Below are positions 16,929 through 27,231 of a stretch of 64,000 nt of DNA, in pieces. Under the pieces are notes generated by a model, which saw only the letters and a list, made by a program, of their open reading frames with translations, was not told the DNA's origin and did not search any database. The DNA is from Streptomyces alanosinicus (GTDB taxonomy: Bacteria > Actinomycetota > Actinomycetes > Streptomycetales > Streptomycetaceae). The stretch covers positions 248,001-312,000 of the forward strand of contig NZ_BMVG01000004.1 in NCBI RefSeq assembly GCF_014650595.1. The letters are read 5' to 3'. The number at the start of each line of letters is the position of its first letter. Positions within the stretch are counted from its first letter, which is position 1. Made by a program: the position numbers and the translations under genes.

Positions 16929-16965
16929 TTGACGAATCATGCAGAGCTCTGCATACTCATGCATG
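16929..16965 (+). promoter_or_regulatory. argG promoter overlapped by ArgR-type operators
   Basis: ttgacg at 16929-16934 and catact at 16952-16957 are spaced 17 bp, a reasonable -35/-10 pair. The perfect 16-bp palindrome atgcagagctctgcat (16939-16954) lies between them and the second inverted repeat tgcat-actc-atgca (16950-16963) overlaps the -10. These resemble ARG boxes bound by ArgR, so repression would block polymerase directly. Confidence 0.7.
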
Positions 16966-16993
16966 TCGGTAGACGCAGTGTGAGGAGAAACCC

Positions 16994-19668
<2,675 letters not shown>

Positions 19669-19670
<2 letters not shown>

Positions 19671-19733
19671 CCCGGCCTGCGGGTTGCGTCGTGGCTGGTC
19701 GCGCAGTTCCCCGCGCCCCTCTGGGGCGCGGGG
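19669..19733 (+). terminator. Terminator-like hairpin and dispersed repeat after argH
   Basis: ccccgcgcccc (19709-19719) and ggggcgcgggg (19723-19733) form a perfect 11-bp stem with a tct loop just beyond argH. Together with cgcagttcc and the ggctggtcgcg before it, this is the reverse orientation of the element at 22957-22980. No U-run follows. Confidence 0.7.
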
Positions 19734-19779
19734 TACGTTGGTCGCAAGCCGTACCGGAGCCGACCGAACGGAGCCCGCG

Positions 19780-20751
19780 ATGCCCTTCGCCCGTCTCGCG
19801 CACGCGACGACGCCGACCTGCCACATCGGCCTCGGCCTGGCCGCCGTCGGCCGCCCCGGCTACATCAACCTCGGCCGCGACGAAGACCTCGGAGAGAACC
19901 GCGGCGTCGACGCCCTCCGGGACCGTACCCACGAACTCCTCGACGCCGCCTACGCCCAGGGCGTGCGCTACTTCGACGTGGCCCGCTCCTACGGCCGCTC
20001 CGAGGAGTTCCTCGCCGACTGGCTGAACGCCCGCCCCGACATCGACGACGTGGTCGTCGGCAGCAAGTGGGGCTACACCTACACCGCCGGCTGGTCCGCC
20101 GAGGCCGAACAGCACGAGGTCAAGGACCACGGTCTCGCCACCTACGAGCGGCAGCGCGCCGAGACCGACGCGCTGCTCGGCGACCGGCTCGACCTCTACC
20201 AGATCCACTCGGTGACCCCGGACAGCCCGGCCCTGACCGACAAGGACCTGCACGCCCGCCTCGCCGAGGCCGCCGCCCAGGGCCTGACCATCGGCTTCTC
20301 CACCAGCGGCCCCGCCCAGGCCGACGCCGTCCGCGCCGCCCTCGCGATCACGGTCGACGGCGAGCCGCTCTTCCGCACCGTCCAGTCCACGTACAACGCC
20401 CTGGAGCCCTCGGCGGGACCCGCGCTCGCCGAGGCGCACGACGCCGGGCTCACGGTGATCATCAAGGAGGGCATGGCCAACGGCCGGCTGGCCGCGCCGC
20501 ACGCTCCCCAGATGCTGAAATCCGTCGCGGACGAGACCTCGCTGGGCTGCGACGCGGTCGCCCTGGCCTGGATCCTGCGCCGGCCCTGGGTCGGCGTCGT
20601 CCTCTCCGGCGCCGCGACCGTCCCTCAGCTCTTCTCCAATCTCCATGCTCCCGCCGTCGACCTCGACGTGGACCAGATGACCCGTCTCGCCACGCTGGCG
20701 GAGGACCCGCGCGCCTACTGGGAGCGGCGCGGACAGCTGCCCTGGCACTGA
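19780..20751 (+). CDS. Aldo/keto reductase family protein
   Basis: The 323-residue protein has the AKR barrel signatures GVRYFDVARSYGRSEEFLADWL (catalytic Asp and Tyr region, residues about 62-83), VVVGSKWGY with the catalytic Lys, LDLYQIHSV with the catalytic His, and NALEPSAGPALAEAHDAGLTVIIKEGMANGRL. Length is normal. The ATG is preceded by acggag. The substrate cannot be told; NADPH use is typical of the family. It is monocistronic between argH and a TetR-MFS pair. Confidence 0.87.
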   Translation: MPFARLAHATTPTCHIGLGLAAVGRPGYINLGRDEDLGENRGVDALRDRTHELLDAAYAQGVRYFDVARSYGRSEEFLADWLNARPDIDDVVVGSKWGYTYTAGWSAEAEQHEVKDHGLATYERQRAETDALLGDRLDLYQIHSVTPDSPALTDKDLHARLAEAAAQGLTIGFSTSGPAQADAVRAALAITVDGEPLFRTVQSTYNALEPSAGPALAEAHDAGLTVIIKEGMANGRLAAPHAPQMLKSVADETSLGCDAVALAWILRRPWVGVVLSGAATVPQLFSNLHAPAVDLDVDQMTRLATLAEDPRAYWERRGQLPWH

Positions 20752-20797
20752 GCCGCACTCGTTCCGACCAGCGGAGATGAGTCATGCATGCCCGTGA

Positions 20798-20835
20798 TGA
20801 GACAAAGATGTCTCACATGGTCTATCCTTGTCTCA
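20798..20835 (+). promoter_or_regulatory. TetR operator and leaderless promoter
   Basis: The inverted repeat tgagaca-aaga-tgtctca (20798-20815) is followed by another tgtctca at 20829-20835 that runs into the start codon. tatcct at 20823-20828 could be a -10 box, placing transcription start at or near ATG 20835, so the mRNA may be leaderless. The repressor would cover its own promoter. Confidence 0.55.
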
Positions 20836-21383
20836 TGGCTCTCGATCGTGACCAGGTGCTGCGCAGCGCGGCCGCCCTGCTGACCCGTAAATCCACCGCG
20901 ACCATGGACGAGGTCGCCAAGGCCGCCGGGATCAGCCGTGCCACCCTGCACCGCCACTTCGCCGGGCGCGACGCGCTCGTGCGGGCGCTGGAGGCGCTCG
21001 GCATCGAGGAGTGCGAGGCGGCGCTGGCGGCGGCCCGGCTGGACGAGGGTCCGGCGGCCGAGGCCGTCCACCGCCTGGTCCGCGCCATCGAACCCGCCGC
21101 CGGCCTCCTCGCCTTCCTCTACACCGAGAACCAGCTGTTCGAGGGCGAGGAACAGAACCAGGGCTGGGCCCGTATCGACGAACGCCTCACGGCCCTGTTC
21201 CGGCGCGGCCAGGAGAGCGGCGAGTTCCGCATCGACCTCACCCCGGCCTGGCTCACCGAGGCGCTCTACGGCCTGCTGGCCTCCGGCGCCTGGGCGGTGG
21301 CGGAGGGCCGGGTGGCCGCCAAGGACTTCACCTACATGATCGTCGAGCTGCTGCTCGGCGGCGCACGACGTACCCACGCGTAA
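20835..21383 (+). CDS. TetR-family transcriptional regulator
   Basis: The 182-residue regulator has an N-terminal helix-turn-helix (TMDEVAKAAGISRATLHRHFAGRDAL, residues about 20-45) and a helical ligand domain. ATG 20835 is chosen rather than the in-frame ATG at 20784 because family proteins start here and a palindromic operator occupies the upstream part. It is 36 bp before an EmrB/QacA-type transporter, so it probably represses itself and that transporter until a drug-like ligand binds. Its stop is in a 23-bp tandem duplication. Confidence 0.9.
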   Translation: MALDRDQVLRSAAALLTRKSTATMDEVAKAAGISRATLHRHFAGRDALVRALEALGIEECEAALAAARLDEGPAAEAVHRLVRAIEPAAGLLAFLYTENQLFEGEEQNQGWARIDERLTALFRRGQESGEFRIDLTPAWLTEALYGLLASGAWAVAEGRVAAKDFTYMIVELLLGGARRTHA

Positions 21384-21409
21384 GAGCACGACGTACCCAC
21401 GCGTAAGAA
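21364..21409. repeat. 23-bp tandem duplication spanning the tetR stop
   Basis: Unit 1 (21364-21386) and unit 2 (21387-21409) are near-identical copies beginning cacgacgtacccacgcg. The TAA of the tetR gene (21381-21383) is in unit 1 and is repeated in unit 2. The copy ends just before the ribosome site of the MFS gene. Confidence 0.85.
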
Positions 21410-21419
21410 GAGAGGAACC

Positions 21420-22943
21420 ATGACCAGCACCCTGCAGCCGGCGCGCGTGGCGGAGGCGGAGAAGCGTCCGGGCCGCTGGCTCGCGCTCTCGGTCCTCGTC
21501 CTGGCCGTGCTGCTGGTGGCCGTCGACGCCACCGTCCTCGGTCTGGCAACCCCCTACATCAGCGAAGACCTGAACCCGTCCGGCACCCAGCTGCTGTGGA
21601 TCGGCGACGTCTACTCCTTCGTCATCGCCGGTCTGCTCGTCTCCATGGGCAGCCTCGGCGACCGCATCGGCCGTAAGCGGATCCTGCTCTGCGGTGCCAC
21701 GGCGTTCGGCGCGATATCCGTGCTCAACGCCTATGCGACGACACCGGAGCTGATGATCCTGGCGCGGGCGCTGCTCGGCGTCGCGGGCGCGACCCTGATG
21801 CCCGCCACCCTCGCCCTGATCCGCAACCTCTTCCACGACCCGCGCGAGCGGAGCCTCGCCGTCGGCATCTGGGGTGCGACCGCCTCCGCCGGCACGGCCG
21901 TCGGCCCGATCGCGGGCGGCTTCCTGCTCGAACACTTCTGGTGGGGCTCGGTCTTCCTCATCAACCTGCCGGTGATGGCGGTCCTGGTGCTCGTCGGTAT
22001 CCGCACCCTGCCCGAGTCCCGCAACCCGAACCCCGGCCCCTGGGACCTGATCAGCGTCGTCCTGTCGCTGGTCGGCATGATCGGTGTCGTCTACGCGGTC
22101 AAGGAAGCGGCCACACACGGCTTCACCGCTCCCACGCTCGCCGCGGGCCTGCTGGGCGCGGCCGCACTCTACGGCTTCGTCCACCGTCAGCTCACCATGG
22201 CGACCCCGCTGCTGGACATGCGGCTGTTCGGCCGGCGTGGCTTCAGCGGGGCGGTCCTCGCCGACCTGCTGACCGTGCTCGGCATGTCCGGCCTGGTGTT
22301 CTTCCTCTCCCAGTTTCTGCAACTCGTCCAGGGCAGGCGCCCGTTCGAGGCGGGCCTCGCCGAACTGCCCGCCGCCCTCGGCGCGGTGGTGGCCGGTCTG
22401 CTCGCGGGCCGCGCGGCCCGCCGGTTCTCCGTCCGTGCGGCGGTCTCGGGCGGTCTCGCGGCGGTCGGCCTGGCCCTGGCCGCGCTGACGACGGTCGGCC
22501 AGGCCACCGGCTACCCGGTGCTCGGCGCCGCGCTCCTGGTCGTCGGTGTCGGAGCGGGCCTGTCCTTCACGGTCACCGCCGATGTGATCCTCTCCAGCGT
22601 GCCCAAGGAACAGGCGGGCGCCGCCTCGGCGGTCTCCGAGACGGCGTACGAACTGGGCGCGGCCCTCGGCATCGCCCTGCTGGGCTCGATCGTGACAGGC
22701 GTCTACCGCGACTTCACCGGCCCGGCCGGCACCCCGCCCGAGGCCCATGAGTCACTGGGCGCGGCGGTCGAGGCGTCCAGGCAGCTGGCCCCCCACACGG
22801 CCGGCCAGATGCTCGACGCGGCCCGCGACTCCTTCGTCCACGGCCTCCACCTGGCCTCGGGCGCGGGAGCGGCGGTCCTGCTGGCAACGGCGGTGGCGGC
22901 CTGGTTCCTGCTGAAGGGCCAGAAACTGGAGAGCGCCGGGTGA
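21420..22943 (+). CDS. MFS drug exporter, 14-helix EmrB/QacA type
   Basis: The 507-residue protein is a DHA2-type drug:H+ antiporter. Motif D is LLVAVDATVLGLATP in the first helix, motif A is GSLGDRIGRKRILL, and motif C-like GPIAGGFLLEHFWWGSVFLINLPV follows. About 14 hydrophobic segments can be counted. The ATG follows agaggaacc. It sits behind a TetR gene, the usual arrangement for an inducible efflux pump. The substrate is unknown. Confidence 0.9.
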   Translation: MTSTLQPARVAEAEKRPGRWLALSVLVLAVLLVAVDATVLGLATPYISEDLNPSGTQLLWIGDVYSFVIAGLLVSMGSLGDRIGRKRILLCGATAFGAISVLNAYATTPELMILARALLGVAGATLMPATLALIRNLFHDPRERSLAVGIWGATASAGTAVGPIAGGFLLEHFWWGSVFLINLPVMAVLVLVGIRTLPESRNPNPGPWDLISVVLSLVGMIGVVYAVKEAATHGFTAPTLAAGLLGAAALYGFVHRQLTMATPLLDMRLFGRRGFSGAVLADLLTVLGMSGLVFFLSQFLQLVQGRRPFEAGLAELPAALGAVVAGLLAGRAARRFSVRAAVSGGLAAVGLALAALTTVGQATGYPVLGAALLVVGVGAGLSFTVTADVILSSVPKEQAGAASAVSETAYELGAALGIALLGSIVTGVYRDFTGPAGTPPEAHESLGAAVEASRQLAPHTAGQMLDAARDSFVHGLHLASGAGAAVLLATAVAAWFLLKGQKLESAG

Positions 22944-22956
22944 GGTGAGTAGTCAA

Positions 22957-22980
22957 GGGGCGCGGGGAACTGTGCGAAGA
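22957..22980. repeat. Dispersed ggggcgcggggaactg element
   Basis: ggggcgcggggaactgtgcg lies between the convergent MFS and acyltransferase genes. It matches elements at 15555-15578 and 19669-19733. It is a likely common Streptomyces intergenic repeat and may aid termination. Confidence 0.6.
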
Positions 22981-23026
22981 GCGACCACGACCCGCGCCCG
23001 CAAGACGGCACCAAGCCCTACGGTGC

Positions 23027-23698
23027 TCAGGCCGCCTTTGCCTTCGTGGCATACATATCCACGTACTCCTGGCCCGACAGCCGCATGACCTCGGCCATCA
23101 CCGAGTCCGTCACCGCCCGCAGCACATACCGGTCCCGGTCCATCCCTTCGTACCGCGAGAACTCCATCGCCTCGCCGAAGCGGACCGTCACCCGGCCGGG
23201 CCGCGGGATTCCGTTGCCGCCCGGCTGCAGCTTGTCCGTGCCGATCATGGCGAAGGGCACGACCGGCGCACCGGTCATCAGCGTCAGCCGCGCGATACCG
23301 GTGCGCCCCCGGTACAGCCGTCCGTCGGGTGACCGCGTGCCCTCGGGGTAGATCCCGAAGATCTTCCCCTCCTCCAGGATCCGCCGCCCGGTCATCAGCG
23401 CCGCCACACCGCCGTTGGCCCCGTCCCGGTCCACCGGGACCATGCCGACGCCGGTGAAGAACCAGGCCATCAGCCGGCCCTTGAGGCCCTTGCCGGTGAC
23501 GTACTCGTCCTTGCCGATGAAGTGCACCTGCCGCTTGGTGACCAGCGGAAGCACGATCGAGTCGATGAACGTGAGGTGGTTGCCCGCCAGGATCACCGGA
23601 CCGTCCCCCGGGATGTTCTCCACGCCCTCGACCTGTGGGCGGAACATCAGGCGCATGATCGGTCCCAGCACTGCCTTGATGAGCCGGAAGCGGGACAA
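23027..23698 (-). CDS. 1-acyl-sn-glycerol-3-phosphate acyltransferase, PlsC family
   Basis: The 223-residue protein has the acyltransferase motifs GNHLTFIDSI (HX4D, residues about 40-49), GMVPVDRDG, IYPEGTRSPDGRL and PVVPFAMIG, so it should acylate lysophosphatidate in the membrane. A TTG start at 23698 is used because GGAGG lies five bases upstream. It is a single gene transcribed away from the glycerophosphodiesterase gene. Streptomyces carry several PlsC paralogues, so the exact acyl acceptor is open. Confidence 0.9.
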   Translation of the reverse strand: MSRFRLIKAVLGPIMRLMFRPQVEGVENIPGDGPVILAGNHLTFIDSIVLPLVTKRQVHFIGKDEYVTGKGLKGRLMAWFFTGVGMVPVDRDGANGGVAALMTGRRILEEGKIFGIYPEGTRSPDGRLYRGRTGIARLTLMTGAPVVPFAMIGTDKLQPGGNGIPRPGRVTVRFGEAMEFSRYEGMDRDRYVLRAVTDSVMAEVMRLSGQEYVDMYATKAKAA

Positions 23699-23788
23699 CG
23701 GGTCCTCCGATGTCGAGGGGCGTTATGAGTCTGTGCAGGTGAGGACATTACTCGCGGCCCCGGGGGAGACGCACATCGGGGAGGCCCG

Positions 23789-23832
23789 GTTCACCGAGGT
23801 CTTACGAAGAGTTGACGCGGGTTTACCTGCGG
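23789..23832 (+). promoter_or_regulatory. PHO-box-like 11-bp direct repeats upstream of the phosphodiesterase
   Basis: Four consecutive 11-bp units can be read: gttcaccgagg (23789-23799), tcttacgaaga (23800-23810), gttgacgcggg (23811-23821) and tttacctgcgg (23822-23832). Units 1, 3 and 4 resemble the GTTCACC-type direct repeat bound by Streptomyces PhoP. The downstream gene is of a type that PhoP is known to control in S. coelicolor. Confidence 0.6.
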
Positions 23833-24007
23833 TGACGCACCGTAGACGGGGTGTGACCGCCCTGCGGCGATGTGACGGAGATCGCTCGGGTGCGGCTCCG
23901 ACACGACGGCCGGCGGCACCCGTGCGTTCCGGCCCAGGACTCCCGCCGGTCACATCAACGCCCCTACGATCGGCCCGCACTTACGTACGGACGGGCAGGA
24001 GACGCTG

Positions 24008-25204
24008 ATGGGCAGCGACCAGGTGAACGAGAAGACGCAGGGCACGGGGCGACGGGCGATCCTCGGCGCGGCGGTGTTCGGCGCGGCGAGCGGAGCGGTC
24101 CTCGGACTGCCGGGTGCGGCCGGCGCCGCCGAGACGGGTGCGGCCCGTGCGGTCGGTACGGCCGGACAGGGTGGCCGGGGGCTGAAGAGCCTGCCGAAGC
24201 CGACGATCATCGGTCACCGTGGCAGCAGCGGCTATCGCCCCGAACACACCTTCGGCTCGTACAACCTGGCCCTGGACCTCGGCGCCGACGTGGTCGAGGC
24301 CGGTGACCTGGTGCCCACCAAGGACGGCCATCTGGTGTGCCGGCACGAGCCGGAGATCGGCGGCACCACGGACGTCGCCGCGCACCCGGAGTTCGCCGGC
24401 CGCAAGACCACCAAGATGCTGGACGGCGTCGCCACCACCGGTTGGTTCACCGAGGACTTCACGCTCGCCGAACTGAAGACGCTGCGCGCGACAGAGCGGA
24501 TACCGGCCAACCGGCCGCACAACACCCTCTACAACGGACGCTGGGAGATCCCCACGTTCGAAGAGGTCCTGAAGTGGCAGGACGAGCAGAGCCGCAAGCG
24601 CGGCAAGCAGGTCTGGATCTACCCCGAGACCAAGCACCCCACCTACTTCCGGGCGCTCGGCCTCGGCCTGGAGGAGCGGGTCGCCAAGCTCCTGCGCAAG
24701 TACGGCAAGGACGGCCGGAACTCGCCGGTCATCCTGCAGTCCTTCGAGCCCACCAGCATCCAGAAGCTGAACCAGCTGGTCGACAACCCGCTCGTCGTGC
24801 TGCTCTCCACGGCCGACAGCCGCCCCTACGACTTCGTCGCGTCGGGCGATCCGCGTACCGTTGCCGACCTGATCACGCCCAAGGGGCTGCGGGAGATCGC
24901 CGGTTACGCGCAGGGCATCGGCCCGACCCTGGACCTGGTCATCCCGAAGAACGCGGACGGCACCCTGGGCAAGCCGTCGACCCTGGTCTCCGACGCGCAC
25001 AAGGTGGGCCTGGTCCTGCACCCCTACACCATGCGCAACGAGAACCCGTTCCTGCCGGCCGAGTACCGCAAGGGCAGCGCGGCCGACGCCTACGGCGACC
25101 CGTTCGGCGCGTTCAGGACGTACTTCGCGACCGGCATCGACGGCGTCTTCACCGACAACGCCGACACCGGCCTGCTCGCCCGCGCCGACTTCCTGGCGGG
25201 CTGA
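24008..25204 (+). CDS. glpQ1: Secreted glycerophosphodiester phosphodiesterase, GlpQ type
   Basis: The 398-residue enzyme releases glycerol-3-phosphate from glycerophosphodiesters outside the cell. A Tat-type signal is at the N-terminus (GRRAILGAAVFGAASGAV). The GDPD catalytic region is IGHRGSSGYRPEHTF (two His, near residues 75-88), with LVPTKDGHLVCRHEPEI for the metal site. ATG 24008 follows caggag. The PHO-box-like repeats about 190 bp upstream suggest induction in phosphate starvation. The symbol is by family and remembered position near argH in S. coelicolor. Confidence 0.88.
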   Translation: MGSDQVNEKTQGTGRRAILGAAVFGAASGAVLGLPGAAGAAETGAARAVGTAGQGGRGLKSLPKPTIIGHRGSSGYRPEHTFGSYNLALDLGADVVEAGDLVPTKDGHLVCRHEPEIGGTTDVAAHPEFAGRKTTKMLDGVATTGWFTEDFTLAELKTLRATERIPANRPHNTLYNGRWEIPTFEEVLKWQDEQSRKRGKQVWIYPETKHPTYFRALGLGLEERVAKLLRKYGKDGRNSPVILQSFEPTSIQKLNQLVDNPLVVLLSTADSRPYDFVASGDPRTVADLITPKGLREIAGYAQGIGPTLDLVIPKNADGTLGKPSTLVSDAHKVGLVLHPYTMRNENPFLPAEYRKGSAADAYGDPFGAFRTYFATGIDGVFTDNADTGLLARADFLAG

Positions 25205-25271
25205 CCCGGCGTTCGCCGACTCCCGCCGTCAACGAGCCGCCCGGCAGGGACCTCGTTCGAAGTGACTGTGC

Positions 25272-25301
25272 GCCGCCCCGGAAACCTGCCGCCGGGGCGG
25301 C
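25272..25301. terminator. 10-bp perfect hairpin after the phosphodiesterase
   Basis: gccgccccgg (25272-25281) pairs perfectly with ccggggcggc (25292-25301) across a 10-nt loop. It lies between two same-strand genes and probably terminates the phosphodiesterase message. A U-run is lacking, as is common in high-GC terminators. Confidence 0.6.
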
Positions 25302-25315
25302 ACGTCGTTCCGCAT

Positions 25316-25822
25316 ATGACGCACGACTTGGTAGCCGACCTGCACCCGCTGCTCACCGCCGAGGCCGCCGCCGAGGCATATGCCGCCGGGAGTGAGCCGG
25401 GTGACCTGGAGCAGGCCGTCTGGCTCCGGCTGCTGGAGCGCCTGGAGACCGAAGGACCGCCACCGGATCCACAGGGCTGGCTGCGCAAGGCCGTTCGCGC
25501 CGAGGCCCGCCGCAGCCGCCGCACCACCCGCCGGGAACGCCCCTATGGCACCGAACCGGCCGACGACGCCCGCCTTGGCCCCGAGCAGTATGTGCTCACG
25601 GACGCCCGGTACCGCGCGCTGCGCGACGCGGTGCGCCGGTTGCCCGGCCGCTGCCCCCGGCTCATCGAGGCCCTGCTCTCCCCGAAGGATCTGACATACC
25701 GGGAGATCGCGGGGGAGTTGGGTATCTCACAGGGCAGCCTTGGGCCAGAACGTTCCAGATGTCTGGGATGTCTACGGCGTTTGCTCACACCGGAGGTTGC
25801 GGTCCGCGAAGTGCGGGGATAG
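25316..25822 (+). CDS. Sigma-70-like protein (ECF-type, region-4 HTH)
   Basis: The 168-residue protein has a helical N-terminal part (EQAVWLRLLERLETEG, QGWLRKAVRAEARRSRR) like a weak sigma region 2 and a region-4-like helix-turn-helix (VRRLPGRCPRLIEALLSPKDLTYREIAGELGISQGSLGPERSRCLGCLRRLL). It is shorter than standard ECF factors and no anti-sigma gene is adjacent. The ATG at 25316 is used; a GTG at 25262 would start inside the hairpin region. It may act as a minor sigma factor or DNA-binding regulator. Confidence 0.75.
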   Translation: MTHDLVADLHPLLTAEAAAEAYAAGSEPGDLEQAVWLRLLERLETEGPPPDPQGWLRKAVRAEARRSRRTTRRERPYGTEPADDARLGPEQYVLTDARYRALRDAVRRLPGRCPRLIEALLSPKDLTYREIAGELGISQGSLGPERSRCLGCLRRLLTPEVAVREVRG

Positions 25823-25866
25823 GAGTGGGAACGACAGGTGATCAGGTGAGCGGGAGGCGTGCGCAC

Positions 25867-26364
25867 ATGGGCATGAGCGTGACCATCTCGGTGGCGACCG
25901 AACAGGACGCGGAGCAGATCTTCAGGCTTCAGTACCTGTGCTTCCAGAGCGAGGCGGCGCTGTACGGCAATTACCGCATCGACCCGCTCGTCCAAACCCT
26001 GGACTCCGTCCGGGAAGAGGTCACCGCCGACTGTGTCTTCGTCGCCAGGCTCGGTGAGGAAGTGGTCGGCTCCGTTCGCGGCAAGGTCACCGAGGGCGGC
26101 GCGGCCGCCATCGGCAAGCTCTGCGTCCACCCGCGCCTGCAGGGCCACGGCATCGGCGCGCGGCTGCTGCGCGCGGCCGAGGCGGCGCTGGTGCAGGAGC
26201 GGGGCGCCACCAAGTTCCGTCTCCTCACCGGCCACCGCAGCGAGGGCAACCTCCGCCTCTACCGCCGCGTGGGCTACGAGGCGGTGGGCCGCTCCAAGGG
26301 GACCGACGGCGTGGAGCTGATCGTCCTGGAGAAGCAGGCCGGGGCGTACGCGGCTACCGCGTGA
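25867..26364 (+). CDS. GNAT-family N-acetyltransferase
   Basis: The 165-residue protein has the GNAT core: VGSVRGKVTEGGAAAIGKLCVHPRLQGHGIGARLL, with the acetyl-CoA loop QGHGIG, then GNLRLYRRVGYEAVGRSKG in the last strand-helix. ATG 25867 follows gggagg at a spacing of 9; an ATG two codons later is possible. The substrate is unknown. It overlaps the convergent membrane gene by 11 bp. Confidence 0.87.
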   Translation: MGMSVTISVATEQDAEQIFRLQYLCFQSEAALYGNYRIDPLVQTLDSVREEVTADCVFVARLGEEVVGSVRGKVTEGGAAAIGKLCVHPRLQGHGIGARLLRAAEAALVQERGATKFRLLTGHRSEGNLRLYRRVGYEAVGRSKGTDGVELIVLEKQAGAYAATA

Positions 26365-26797
26365 CCGCGCCGGCGCGTGCCTTCCGCAGCCAGTACAGGG
26401 CGGAGAGCGGCAGCAGCACGGGGATGAAGACGTACCCCATGCCGTAGTCGGACCAGACGGTCGCGTCCGGGAACGCCGAACGGTCGACCAGCGTCCAGGT
26501 GCCGACGATCAGGACACCCGCGAGCTCGGCGGCGCAGCACACCAGTGCCGCCCGCCGAGCGGTCTCCCCGCCCCGGACCAGCGTGTACGTGATGAACCCG
26601 TACACCACCCCGGCCACGGCCGACAGCGCATAGGCCAGCGGCGCCCGCTGGAAGTCCGTGCCGATCTGGTACGCGGAGCGCGACACGGCCCCGACCACCA
26701 TCACACCGTAGAACCACACGAGCAGCATGCCCGGGCCACTGATCAAGCGGGCCGGCTTCTCCTCCACGGCCGTCACCTCAGCCTCCCCAGATGTCAT
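26354..26797 (-). CDS. Small four-helix membrane protein
   Basis: The 147-residue protein has about four hydrophobic segments (LLVWFYGVMVVGAV, ALSAVAGVVYGFITYTL, AALVCCAAELAGVLIVGTW, VFIPVLLPLSALYWL). There are no catalytic motifs. It overlaps its upstream same-strand partner by 20 bp, so the two are a coupled pair of integral membrane proteins. Similar pairs are common conserved hypotheticals in Streptomyces. Function unknown. Confidence 0.8.
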   Translation of the reverse strand: MTSGEAEVTAVEEKPARLISGPGMLLVWFYGVMVVGAVSRSAYQIGTDFQRAPLAYALSAVAGVVYGFITYTLVRGGETARRAALVCCAAELAGVLIVGTWTLVDRSAFPDATVWSDYGMGYVFIPVLLPLSALYWLRKARAGAVTR

Positions 26798-27137
26798 AGA
26801 GCCGCACCTCCAGCACGGCCAGCACCACCGCGCCGGCGGCGGCCGTCACCGAGCCCCAGCGGGTCCGCTCGGCCAGTGACATGAACCCCGCCGCCGGAAC
26901 ACACGCGAACGCGCCCAGCAGATACGCCACGAAGATCGTCGTGCCCTGCTCCGGCTTCTCGCCCCGCGCCAGCTGCACGATCCCGACCACCAGCTGGACC
27001 ACGGCCAGCAGGGACACCACGGCCATGCCGATGAAGTGCCAGTCCTTGGTCGGCTGGTCCCGATAGGCGGCCCAGCCGCACCAGGCGGCGAGCAACAGCG
27101 CGGCGACCCCGGTCACCAGCGTCAGGGCATTGAGCAT
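26778..27137 (-). CDS. Small membrane protein, partner of the 26354-26797 gene
   Basis: The 119-residue protein has four predicted membrane segments (LTLVTGVAALLLAAWCGW, FIGMAVVSLLAVVQLVVGIVQL, FVAYLLGAFACVPAAGF, VTAAAGAVVLAVLEV). No family is recognised. The stop overlaps the next gene by 20 bp, which argues for co-translation of a two-subunit membrane complex or tandem paralogues. Confidence 0.8.
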   Translation of the reverse strand: MLNALTLVTGVAALLLAAWCGWAAYRDQPTKDWHFIGMAVVSLLAVVQLVVGIVQLARGEKPEQGTTIFVAYLLGAFACVPAAGFMSLAERTRWGSVTAAAGAVVLAVLEVRLYDIWGG

Positions 27138-27231
27138 GCGGTGACCTTATTACGGCCCGAACTTCGCGCCGAAACGGGCCCGGGCCGCCGACCCCGCCGT
27201 ACGCCGTGCCGTACACCGTAGGGTCTAGACC

